Shown: one piece after another, positions 13,388-22,261 of the stretch | Layout: each line of letters opens with the position of its first letter | Position numbering within the stretch: position 1 is the first letter of the stretch | Assembly: GCA_014898415.1 (NCBI GenBank) | Contig: RCTD01000048.1 | Span: forward strand, 1 to 42,980 | Reading direction: 5' to 3' | DNA length: 42,980 nucleotides | Origin: Stromatinia cepivora | Taxonomy: Eukaryota > Ascomycota > Leotiomycetes > Helotiales > Sclerotiniaceae | Position numbers and translations under genes: made by a program | Notes under the pieces: generated by a model | Told to the model about the DNA's origin: nothing | Database searches by the model: none | What the model saw: only the letters and a program-made list of their open reading frames with translations

Positions 13388-13679
13388 TGTGAAAGAGGTA
13401 GGTCGAGATACGTGCGTCCCGATAGCACGCTGCGAGGGGAAATGGGAATTGGAACTGATCAGATTACATTGTAGAGGCTTCAAGTAGTAAAACTAGTAGG
13501 TTTAGACAATGGTTTGGGTTGTGCACAAATGGGGTACAAAAAGACTAGTGGAAAAACGATTGAATTCTTTCAAGGAGAGGGGAGCAGAGCCCTCTCTTAT
13601 ACCTAACTACGAAGAGTCATGTGACCATATGACTACGAACTAGCTACGTGTTAGGCCTTGATATCCCAACTTTCTCACA
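13388..13679. mobile_element. Solo LTR inserted in the hAT element
   Basis: A 292-bp island of normal base composition sits in the AT-rich hAT interior. It starts TGTGAAAG and ends TTTCTCACA, giving TG...CA ends with short inverted termini. The flanks match for four bases (ATAT at 13384-13387 and 13680-13683); a fifth base may have mutated. It has no internal coding sequence. The orientation of its parent element is not certain. Confidence 0.72.
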
Positions 13680-14522
13680 ATATAGTATTCCATCTATTTT
13701 AATAGAATTAATAGAGATGTCTGATGTTTTGGATATATAAATAATATTGTTGTATAAGTAGACAAGTTCTTTTTTATTATTATTTTTGATTAATATTAAT
13801 AAGTTTATAGATTTGAATATATTAAAATCCGAATCTTCCGAAATTCGATATATTTACAAATTCTAATCCAATCAAGCCTATAATCTGTATGCCAATGATA
13901 TTCTTGTATATTCAATGTTGTTTAAATTATATAATATCGTTTTAGTGTTTCGAAACAAAAGAAAATTCCGCGATGCATTCAAATAATAATATAATATATA
14001 TAAAATCAATTTTTGTTGCCTCTTTTTTGATATATTAGTTCGTTGGAATTCTATCGATAATATACTTTCAAAAGTTTTATATTAATAAATACTTATTATA
14101 ATTATTTTAGTTATACAAATTTGGGATAAATCTATCAAAGAGAATTTGTTTCTTATTGATAATGATTAATTAGTATTAATTAAATTAAAGCAATTCTTTG
14201 TATGTTTTTATTTGTTAATTATAAAAATATAAGTTGATATCTATTTTACATTTCAAAATATAATACCAATTTATATTTTTCTGATTCGACAAATACACAA
14301 AATAACAATTAATAATAATTATCCTACTCTTCAAATTACTATTAAAGCTGTTCTCGAAATACTTGAAAAATATTACGAATCCAATATAAATATATATTAT
14401 ACATAAATAGCTTTAGTCCTTGATTTTTGTCACAAACTTGATTTAATTGAATATTTATATAAAGCCAAAGATGGAAATAAAGTGCTAGTATATTTAAAAA
14501 CAATTGTATATATTAAATCTGT

Positions 14523-14712
14523 TGTTACGAACCTCAACTACGAAACTAAGGCTAGCCGAAAGCGGGCCGAATTGTACGCTAGTTTGAAGAGTTTTCACCT
14601 ATATAGAGGGGAATTCTTCGATACCATTTAGAAAAAGTAATGAAAAGTTTTGATTCTAAACCTAAACCTACTGTTATTCGAAATTAACCGATTCTTTGCT
14701 GTGATTCTCACA
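14523..14712 (+). repeat. 5' LTR of the retroelement
   Basis: A 190-bp direct repeat identical to 16796-16985, with TG...CA ends. It contains an ACCTATATAGAGG stretch that could act as a TATA box. Confidence 0.92.
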
Positions 14713-14781
14713 ATTCTTTTCATTCACCCTTGAGAGCAACTCGTCGATTAATTTTGGGAATAACCTCATTTTTTTGATTCA

Positions 14782-14872
14782 TTCGAACCTTCGAAAAACC
14801 TTCGAAAACCCTTCGAAAACCCTTCGAAAACCCTTCGAAAACCCTTCGAAAACCCTTCGAAAACCCTTCGGA
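14782..14872 (+). repeat. 11-bp tandem array (CCCTTCGAAAA) inside the LTR element
   Basis: About seven to eight head-to-tail copies of an 11-bp unit containing the palindrome TTCGAA. The array stays open in frame and gives a repetitive Phe/Glu/Lys/Pro peptide that I do not regard as a gene. Confidence 0.9.
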
Positions 14873-14894
14873 ATATTATCGAAAACCTTCGAAA

Positions 14895-15150
14895 ACCTTT
14901 CGAAATTTACCTTCAAAACACATACGAATTTGACCTCAAAACGAACCTTCGAAAACCCTTCGAAATTTACCTTCAAAACATATACGAATTTGACCTCAAA
15001 ACGAACCTTCGAAAACCCTTCGAAATTTACCTTCAAAACATATACGAATTTGACCTCAAAACGAACCTTCGAAAACCCTTCGAAAATTACCCTCAAAACA
15101 TATACGAATTTAGCCTCGAAACGAACCTTCGAAAACCCTTCGGAATATTG
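14895..15150 (+). repeat. 60-bp tandem array, about four copies, inside the LTR element
   Basis: Units of exactly 60 bp begin ACGAACCTTCGAAAACCC and continue through CATATACGAATTTGACCTC. The copies are nearly identical, with the last one more diverged. Each unit includes the TTCGAA core of the neighbouring 11-bp array, so the two probably share an origin. Both strands are open across it because 60 is a multiple of three. Confidence 0.92.
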
Positions 15151-15979
15151 TCGAAAACCTACCAAAAATACTACGAAAAACCTTCGAAGCAAAAAAACAA
15201 GAAAAGGAATTGAAAGAATTTATTCGAAAGATATGAATATAATGCACAAATCGAACTCTATTTTATTTTACGAAATTCGAAAGCGAATTTTTAAATCATA
15301 TAAATCATTCAAACAAAAGAACGAAAAAACAAAAGCATATGGAGAACCTTTGGGATCCTATTGGAAAAGTGAAGAATTTGAATATAAAAGTTGTTGGAAA
15401 AGTTGAAGATATTGAAGTTGAAGATATTGAAATTGAAGATATTGAAAGTTGAAGATATTGAAGTTGAAATGATGATAATGAAGTCTTTGGTATTATCTTT
15501 GAGGAGTACAATGAGTGGATTTATAATGATAATGATAAAGCTTTTGGTATTATCGTTAAGGAATATAATGGTATTATCTTTAAAGAGTATAATAAACGAA
15601 TTCATATACGATATTAATTGTATTTCTGTTTCAAATAGAACCTTGGCGGAATGCTTGAAGCCTTTTTCTTTTGACGGAATGCCAGACTTCTTTCAAAAGG
15701 AGGGGTAAAGCTAGCCCTTGTATGATTCTAGAGGATCATTGGTGAAAACTGATTGTAAATAATTGGATCCATATTGGAAAGCTAGTATATTAGTTGAAGA
15801 CGAAACAGTATTTACTGGAGTTATCATTTTTTTGATGCAAATTTAATAGTATTAAAGGATATAATATGTTTATGTTTCAGGTTTCAAAAGAAAAAGCAAG
15901 TTGAAAACCCTCCCCCTTTTATTATTTACCGAACCTACAGGATCATTGAAATCGACGAGGATGTCGATCCAAAAAAGAC

Positions 15980-16235
15980 TGAATTTGAATCGAAAGCATA
16001 CCAAATCGAAAGCATACCAAATCGAAAGCATACCAAATCGAAAGTATACCAAATCGAAAGCATACTAAATCGAAAGCATACCAAATCCAAATCGAAAGTA
16101 TACCGAATCCGAATCAAAAGCATACCGAACCCAAACCAAAAGCATACCGAATCCAAATCGAAAGCATACCGAATCCGAATCGAAAGCATACCGAATCCGA
16201 ATCGAAAGCATACCTATCGAAATCGTATCGAAATC
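15980..16235 (+). repeat. Array of ~16-22-bp CGAAAGCATACCAAAT-like units inside the LTR element
   Basis: About a dozen copies of CGAAAGCATACCAAAT, some expanded to about 22 bp by an extra CCAAAT/CCGAAT segment. Spacing is uneven (16, 17 and 22 nt). Confidence 0.88.
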
Positions 16236-16484
16236 GTACCAAAATCGAATTGAAAGTGGATCGAAAATGAATATACATACAGGGGTTTTTAAGTGATATT
16301 GAAGAGTTTTCAAAGAAGTGAAAATGCTGAACTTCATAAAATGAAGATGTAGGCATTATAATTTCATTATTGGAGGAATTATTATGGATTTAGTCGTTGT
16401 ATAGAGTTCTCCATTGGAGTTTCAGCTCGGCCGACTATTATAGAGTTAGGAATGGAGGAATTAGAAGAATTGAAAGGATTTCGA

Positions 16485-16712
16485 TGGATCTACGATGGTT
16501 CTACGAAAAGGCATACAACACAATACGATGATTCTACGAAAAGGCATACAACACAATATCGATGATTCTACGAAAAAGCATACAACACAATATCGATGGT
16601 TCTACGAAAAAGCATACAACACAATATCGATGGATCTACGATGATTTTACGAAAAGGCATACAACACAATATCGATGGTTTCACGAAAAGGCATACAATA
16701 CAACATCGAATG
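16485..16712 (+). repeat. Array of ~34-bp units (GATGGTTCTACGAAAAGGCA...) inside the LTR element
   Basis: Six to seven copies of a unit made of a GATGGTTCTACGAAAA part and a GCATACAACACAATATC part, sometimes with a duplicated half-unit. The array ends about 90 bp before the polypurine tract of the 3' LTR. Confidence 0.88.
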
Positions 16713-16795
16713 ATATTAGTTTTGATTGGATATTTCAACTTAAATGGTTTCATTTCACAGGCTTTCGAGGACGAAAGCCTCGGAAAGGAAGGCTC

Positions 16796-16985
16796 TGTTA
16801 CGAACCTCAACTACGAAACTAAGGCTAGCCGAAAGCGGGCCGAATTGTACGCTAGTTTGAAGAGTTTTCACCTATATAGAGGGGAATTCTTCGATACCAT
16901 TTAGAAAAAGTAATGAAAAGTTTTGATTCTAAACCTAAACCTACTGTTATTCGAAATTAACCGATTCTTTGCTGTGATTCTCACA
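16796..16985 (+). repeat. 3' LTR of the retroelement
   Basis: Identical copy of 14523-14712, directly preceded by a purine-rich tract and followed by the TSD TCTGT. Confidence 0.92.
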
Positions 16986-18018
16986 TCTGTATTTTCGAAG
17001 TATAAAATATATATTGATCAAATTCGAATATTTGTAGAATAAGAAATTCGAGATATATATATTAATAACGATAACAATGACGATTTTATTTCAATTATTT
17101 TGATTATTGATTTCGATTTTAATACTAATCTATATATAGATTTTGATCGATTTAAGTTATCTATAATTATTTATATATCAATTCTTGAATCAGAATTAAA
17201 TCGATATTTAAAAGTTTTTTGTATTATTCGAAATAAGTATATAATTAACGATATAATTAAATAGTAGATAAAGTTTCAATACAGCTTTCCAATTCTTTTT
17301 CAGATTTGAAAAAACTATTTATTTATTTCAATTATATCTACTCTTTTAGAATATATTTTTAGTACTACTGGATTATTAGTTTTTAAATATAGAATTAGTT
17401 TATTTAATAATATTATTCGATATATACTTTGTTTATATATATAAGGAGTTCTATTTCAAGAAGAAAAAGAAGAAAATATTGAGATTGTTGATATTGATAA
17501 TAATAATAATGATAATGATATTGAAATCGAGAAAATTATTATTATTTCTGGTTCTATATTTCAAGAATATTGTATTAAAGAAATTAAAACAAAGGAAACT
17601 AAAAAGATAACAGAAGTTATATATAATGTTCAAAGGTATAAAATAATAGAAGATTAATAGATAATATAGGAAAAACGAAAAACCTATAAAGATAAAGCTC
17701 TTAAAGAAGCTATACAAAAGTCATCAATAGTTATTTTAGAATAAGCAAATAATATATCTTCATTTTTTCCCTATTTGATTTCAAAATTATATTATAATTT
17801 GAATAAAAAATTATTATTCTATAATATCTATAATCTTTCAAATATACCCCCAAATATCCCCAATATATACTATATACCTTATAGATACTCCAGATACCCA
17901 GGCAATCTACAGAATGATTACTTTACCCCGTAAAGATAAAGTTGGATGTAATACCGACCGGGTTATACCCCAGGTTACCCTGGGTATACCTTACCCAGTG
18001 CCCAGCCCTGTTTACTTC

Positions 18019-19709
18019 CGGTAAGAATACGGCGATTTGATATTGATATATCATCTTTCTTTCTTTCCGACATCGCTATTAAATATCATTTATAATACTC
18101 GAGTAAATGATATTTATTTATTTATTTATTTATTCTGAATAAAAGCAAAAAGAAGCAAAAGAAGTAGAAGAGATATATATTGGATCACTCTAGTGTTTAG
18201 ACAGGACTGATTTTCTCAACGTTGGAAATGTGATTGTGGTGGTAGGTAGGGGAGTAGAGGAGGAGGTTTTGAGTTGGGAGATGGGGGATGGGGTTAGGTA
18301 CGCTTCTGGGTGTTTTGGATGCGACGCAGGGGCGCTTGGCTATGCGTTGGTGTTCTGTGTATATTTATTTGAGAAGAGCATGTATAAGCTCAGAATGTTT
18401 TGGAGTGAAAGTTGCACGGAGATTCCGAATATATTAGTAGACAGTTCGAGTAGTATACGAAAAAGGACTCACTGTTTCGATGGGAATTGCCAATCGCATG
18501 TAAGTTATTGGTGCGAGGGAAAAACTTTTGTTATCTTATATGTGGCTATGGAGCTTGCTAGTTGCTACTCTGTTATTTTTTATATGGTTGTGTCGGCGAG
18601 TAAGAATGCAGATTGGGGCTTCCGGGGTTATATTCGAGTGAGTTGGCGTGGCAATGTTATACTCGTAGCTAAAGACCTAGTTGCGACAAGGCCGGGGCCG
18701 GGGCCAGAACCCCATACCCCATGCTGTCAATGATTTATAATCGATTCAGAAAACGCTTTAGAAAATGCTTGATCAGGGAATGACGGGATTAGGATTACTT
18801 ACTCAGTAGTAAGGTAAGGTAAATGGAATTCGAAGCCCGTTTGCTATCCCCATGCTAGCTGATCTATCTTCTGGGCAGTGGATGCGAGGAGGGAGAGATG
18901 GTAGATGGCGTTATGTTGGTATTGTAGATAGACTAGGTATGACTTGACCTAAACTCTAGGCCGAAATCTGAGGTGGGAAGTGGTGCGATGGTGAGTTGGA
19001 AAGCAGTGAGCAGGACAATGGGATTGTTTGTGATTGTGACCGGGTTAGTAGACTTGGTTTGAGTCAGAGGCTGTAGACTAGTACTGCGGTACTCTTGGTA
19101 GATCTATGTGTGAGTTTTAGTTTCAGTCTGGATTAAAAAGTAATGCAGTAGTATTGCGGCACAGTTGGTCGACCTAGCATGTGGCGAAGGAGGCTGTTAG
19201 ACTATGTATAGGAGATGCACCAACGTATTTGAATCAAGTAAGCATGCAAAATCACGAACATCGTCTCTATTAGAAACATATTGTTTTGAAAATCGTGCCA
19301 TTTAGTTGTTTGTTCCCGAGTGGTGCACCATCCCCGCCGCTGCCTTTATTACCTCTTCTGTAGTTGCTGTAAACTCATCTTCAATTAGTATCGAAACTAT
19401 ATAGAAGCTCCTTTGGAACCCTTCCTAATCCGATAAAAGAGCAATATACCACAGAACGAAAGATGAAATCAGAAATCAAATCAGATTTATAAAAATGATA
19501 CCTTATTTCTAAGAGATGCTCTTTGATTTATTACTTGATCTCAAGAGTGGCAGGGTTTATAACGGGATTTTCGTTTAGTTGCTCTTTAATTCTTATACAT
19601 TACTTGCCAAAGTTCGAGCAGCTCTAATACACTGCTGGCAGGCGGCTACAGTAAGACAGACCTAAAAAAGCAGAAAATTTATTCGTTCAATCACTCTACA
19701 TAGCCTGAC
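18019..19709. other. Intergenic region, no supported gene
   Basis: This 1.7-kb stretch lies between the hAT element and the first cluster gene. It includes a TATT microsatellite (about 18,111-18,135) and a short GGGGCC repeat near 18,690. The longest open frame (18230-18733 plus, 167 codons) is Cys/Ser/Trp-rich, has no recognised motif and no supporting splice or neighbour context. The right end is the 3' flank of the MFS exporter. Confidence 0.5.
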
Positions 19710-21410
19710 TTAAGGCTCACCTTCCGATAGTTTCTCAGACTTTTCCTTCAATCCATAATCCGACTTAACGGTCGTTCTCAATGGGATCTCCCGTTCCAGG
19801 AACCCAACCGCAAATGAAACTCCACTAATAACCACAGCTACGATCCAGGTCACCTTCAACGCGTGAGTATAAATAGAAATTACCTCGCTGCTCACCTCAG
19901 GCGAAAGGTTTCTAATATAGTCCCCCGAAACCTTCGAATACGCCGCCCCACTTCCCAAGGTAGTCAGGACCGTCTGGTCCTGAATCCGCCTCTCTAGCTG
20001 GCTCTGGAACTGTGAATTGAAAATCGCGGCTGGAATCGCAGTTCCCCAGATCCCCCCAAATGACCGTACGAAACCCCAGCAAGCAGTAGCAACACCGACC
20101 TCACTCTCGGCAAGTCCTACATGGACGGCAGGGAGGAGAGTGGCCATCAAAAGACCGATTCCAGTGGTGGCGATTAGCTGGAAGATGATGTATTCAGCTA
20201 CACTAGAGAACTGGTCCAGTTTGACGAATAAGCCGAGTCCCAGGGTGAGCATGCCTAGGCCGCTGAGATGGATAGGCTTGTATCGCCCGGTCTTTGATAG
20301 AACGTTCCCAGATATCATGGCCACAGGAACCCCAAATAAAACAGTCGGCAGGAGCAAGATGCCACTCTGAGTCGAGGATTCGATCAGCGCTCCTTGGAAG
20401 TAGACGGGTAGGAAATAGATGATCCAGTATGTGAGGAGGTACTGGATGAAGGAAATATAGAGCGTGATAGTAGTAGTGTGATTGCTGACAAAGATTCGAT
20501 GAGGAAGGATGGGCTCGACACAAAAAGACGTCCCTTCATAGACGGCAAAGAGCGCCAAACCCGCAAATCCGATACATAAAGAAACCAGAACGTGCCACGA
20601 TGACCAAGCGTAGGTACTTCCACCACAAGAGAGGGCAATTAGTATGCTGCTGACCGAAGCAATCAAAAGGAAGTTCCCGATCCAATCGATGCGGGCCAAC
20701 TTGGTTCGTAATCCGATTTCCCGCTCAGGATTACTGACCTGAAGGAAGAAGTATAGCATTACTAGACATACGCCTGCAATGGGTAGGTTGAGGTAGAACA
20801 CCCACCGCCAAGAGCCATGTTGCACCAACGCTCCTCCCACAATGGGTCCTATGGCTGTGCCCAGGGTAAAAGTTCCAAAAAGGATGGAGGAGAACTTCCC
20901 TCGCTCTCGCTCCGATACCAGATCACTGATGATCATGTTGGTCAGTAAACCAATGCCTCCTCCTCCAAATCCCTGGATCAGCCTTCCAGCGATCAGCATA
21001 GCCGCATTCACTGCTCCTCCTCCAATTCCACTTCCGAGGGCGAATAGTGCTACGGAGCTGATCATGAGCCCGCGGCGCCCGAAAAGTTGTGCAAACTGGC
21101 CGTAAAAGGGCTGGCTGACGGTCATGGTTAAGAAATAGCCGTTCACAAACCAGACATAGAGAGCACCGGCCTGGAGATCCGCGGTGATGGAGGGCAAAGC
21201 TGTAGAGACGACCGTCGACTCGAGTGCCGAAAGGAGGACAGCCAGACATAGAGGAGGGAAGATGGCCCAGAACCTCCAGCCGCGGGGGCCTTGGGGTGGC
21301 GCCTCTACCGATTCCGTCGGAGAGCTTTCATGAACAGATCCATTACCATCTGGTGTTGTCGTCAGGATCTGCGGCTCTATGCCAACTTCAGTTTTTGGGT
21401 CCAGTGCCAT
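19710..21410 (-). CDS. MFS multidrug/toxin exporter (DHA2-like, 14-TM type), cluster exporter
   Basis: An intronless 566-aa membrane protein. A hydrophilic N-terminus (about 45 aa) is followed by about 14 hydrophobic segments. Diagnostic motifs are ESTVVSTALPSI in TM1, GRRGLM in loop 2-3, AGRLIQGFGGGGIG in TM4, and the antiporter motif GTAIGPIVGGAL in TM5. These are typical of fungal drug:H+ antiporters and of the efflux pumps encoded in secondary-metabolite clusters. It would act in the plasma or vesicle membrane, exporting the cluster product or giving self-protection. It is transcribed in the same direction as the PKS-NRPS upstream, 852 bp away, with a MITE filling much of that gap. The ATG at 21410 starts a normal-length protein. 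The substrate is inferred only from context. Confidence 0.92.
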   Translation of the reverse strand: MALDPKTEVGIEPQILTTTPDGNGSVHESSPTESVEAPPQGPRGWRFWAIFPPLCLAVLLSALESTVVSTALPSITADLQAGALYVWFVNGYFLTMTVSQPFYGQFAQLFGRRGLMISSVALFALGSGIGGGAVNAAMLIAGRLIQGFGGGGIGLLTNMIISDLVSERERGKFSSILFGTFTLGTAIGPIVGGALVQHGSWRWVFYLNLPIAGVCLVMLYFFLQVSNPEREIGLRTKLARIDWIGNFLLIASVSSILIALSCGGSTYAWSSWHVLVSLCIGFAGLALFAVYEGTSFCVEPILPHRIFVSNHTTTITLYISFIQYLLTYWIIYFLPVYFQGALIESSTQSGILLLPTVLFGVPVAMISGNVLSKTGRYKPIHLSGLGMLTLGLGLFVKLDQFSSVAEYIIFQLIATTGIGLLMATLLPAVHVGLAESEVGVATACWGFVRSFGGIWGTAIPAAIFNSQFQSQLERRIQDQTVLTTLGSGAAYSKVSGDYIRNLSPEVSSEVISIYTHALKVTWIVAVVISGVSFAVGFLEREIPLRTTVKSDYGLKEKSEKLSEGEP

Positions 21411-21577
21411 GCTTGGCTGTTGTAATGTTGTTGACTACGCGGAAGAGAGCTTCTTCAATTCTTGTATTTTTGTATGTTAGTGACAGGTTGGAAGGACTTG
21501 CGCACCTATAAATAAATGTAGTATCTGAAAGTGTCATGCAGCTGCGCAACTGGCAGTGCTGACTAAAACCTATAGTA

Positions 21578-22002
21578 CAGAGGTTGGAAGGGTAAATATT
21601 GTAAGACATTTTTTACCCACATATTGCTGTTTTTCCTATCTTTTGATACTGTTTTAAACAATTTGAATAAATATTGAATTATTCCCCCCCAAATTTCGAA
21701 TTTTGATGATTTTCAAGATTTCCAATAGAATTTCAACAAATTTGAAGCCTTTGATGATTTTAAAACTTTTAATAAATTCAGAATAAACCTCAAATATAAT
21801 TCCAATAAAAAAAATAAGAATTTTGATGATTTTGAATGATTTTGCTAATAAATCTTGAAATTTACAATACTTTAATCATCTAGATTTCATCATATAAATT
21901 TTCAATCAGCGTGATGTTATTATTGGCCAGAACCCTTGTTTGTGGAACAAGCATGGCCATTTTTTTGGTGTGTCTTACAATACTTACCCTTCCAACCTCT
22001 GG
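21578..22002 (-). mobile_element. TA-inserting MITE, copy 1 (upstream of the MFS exporter)
   Basis: A 425-bp non-coding element with inverted ends: CAGAGGTTGGAAGGGTAAAT on the left and ...ACCCTTCCAACCTCTGG on the right. It is flanked by TA (21576-21577 and 22003-22004), suggesting Tc1/mariner-type mobilisation. Its ends include GTATTGTAAGACA-like motifs shared with the copies at 31806, 35938, 36561 and 39176, and its interior matches copy 3 most closely in the same orientation. It starts 168 bp upstream of the MFS exporter ATG. Confidence 0.85.
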
Positions 22003-22261
22003 TACTGCATCGCATTTAGACGGTGACCGAAGGGGAAGCTCCTGCTACATAGACCCTAGCGTTGACTCAATCGGCTCTGATGATCATGGCAATCGTGCAG
22101 CTTACTATTTTTATTTCAAGTTGTGCACTACTTTTAATAGATGACAGAACTAGTCCAATTACAGTAATATATTATCTTGCCGTATAAAACGCCGAGCAAA
22201 TTGACTAAATTATGACTGAAAGTTGCTAACATCGGGCCTATTTTCATCCGATGGAGAGAAA

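Larger units (their letters stand above)
14523..16985 (+). mobile_element. Non-autonomous LTR retroelement (2.46 kb) with minisatellite-rich interior
   Basis: Two direct repeats of 190 bp (14523-14712 and 16796-16985) are identical by eye, begin TGTTACGAACC and end GATTCTCACA. The unit is flanked by the 5-bp TSD TCTGT (14518-14522 and 16986-16990). A purine-rich GGAAAGGAAGG tract precedes the 3' LTR, fitting a polypurine tract and plus orientation. No clear tRNA-type primer site (TGG...) follows the 5' LTR. The interior codes for no gag or pol; it consists largely of four tandem arrays. It inserted into the hAT relic, and its identical LTRs make it young. Confidence 0.93.
12580..17445 (+). 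pseudogene. hAT transposase relic (RIP-decayed, interrupted)
   Basis: Reading the plus strand through many stops gives fragments that look like an AT-mutated hAT transposase. Near 12,880-13,000 there is FNIVDQMQFNDFIKFI, resembling the conserved block before the DDE core in which the peptide after 'PF..V' is 'F..F'. Near 17,180-17,440 there is SELNRYL, then STLLEYIFSTTGLLVFKYR, matching the C-terminal hAT dimerisation block (usually S..ER.FS..G.....R..L). The relic is split by the solo LTR at 13388 and by the LTR element at 14523. Frameshifts and stops are too many to define exons. Confidence 0.75.
12040..18010 (+). mobile_element. Decayed hAT-family DNA transposon, carrying nested insertions
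   Basis: The element begins CAGGGCTGGGCAC and ends GTGCCCAGCCCTG, a near-perfect terminal inverted repeat. It is flanked on both sides by the same 8 bases, TTTACTTC (12032-12039 and 18011-18018), the TSD length expected for hAT. Subterminal GC-rich ACCCGGGTA/TACCCTGGGTA blocks lie inside both ends, while the interior is extremely AT-rich, as after RIP. Removing the two nested insertions (a solo LTR and a 2.46-kb LTR element) leaves about 3.2 kb, a normal length for an autonomous hAT. Fragments of a transposase reading frame on the plus strand are listed separately. It is certainly inactive. Confidence 0.93.

Noticed and set aside
14774..15406. 210-codon open frame in the LTR element as a gag-like gene.
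   Set aside because: Most of it is translation of 11- and 60-bp tandem repeats, with no zinc knuckle or capsid-like pattern.
15870..16356. Several minus-strand Phe/Asp/Leu/Ser-rich frames (FRFGFGMLSI type).
   Set aside because: They are translations of the CGAAAGCATACC array in different frames.
18230..18733. 167-codon plus-strand open frame next to the hAT element.
   Set aside because: No domain, signal peptide or membrane pattern I could trust; a chance frame in intergenic DNA is more likely.
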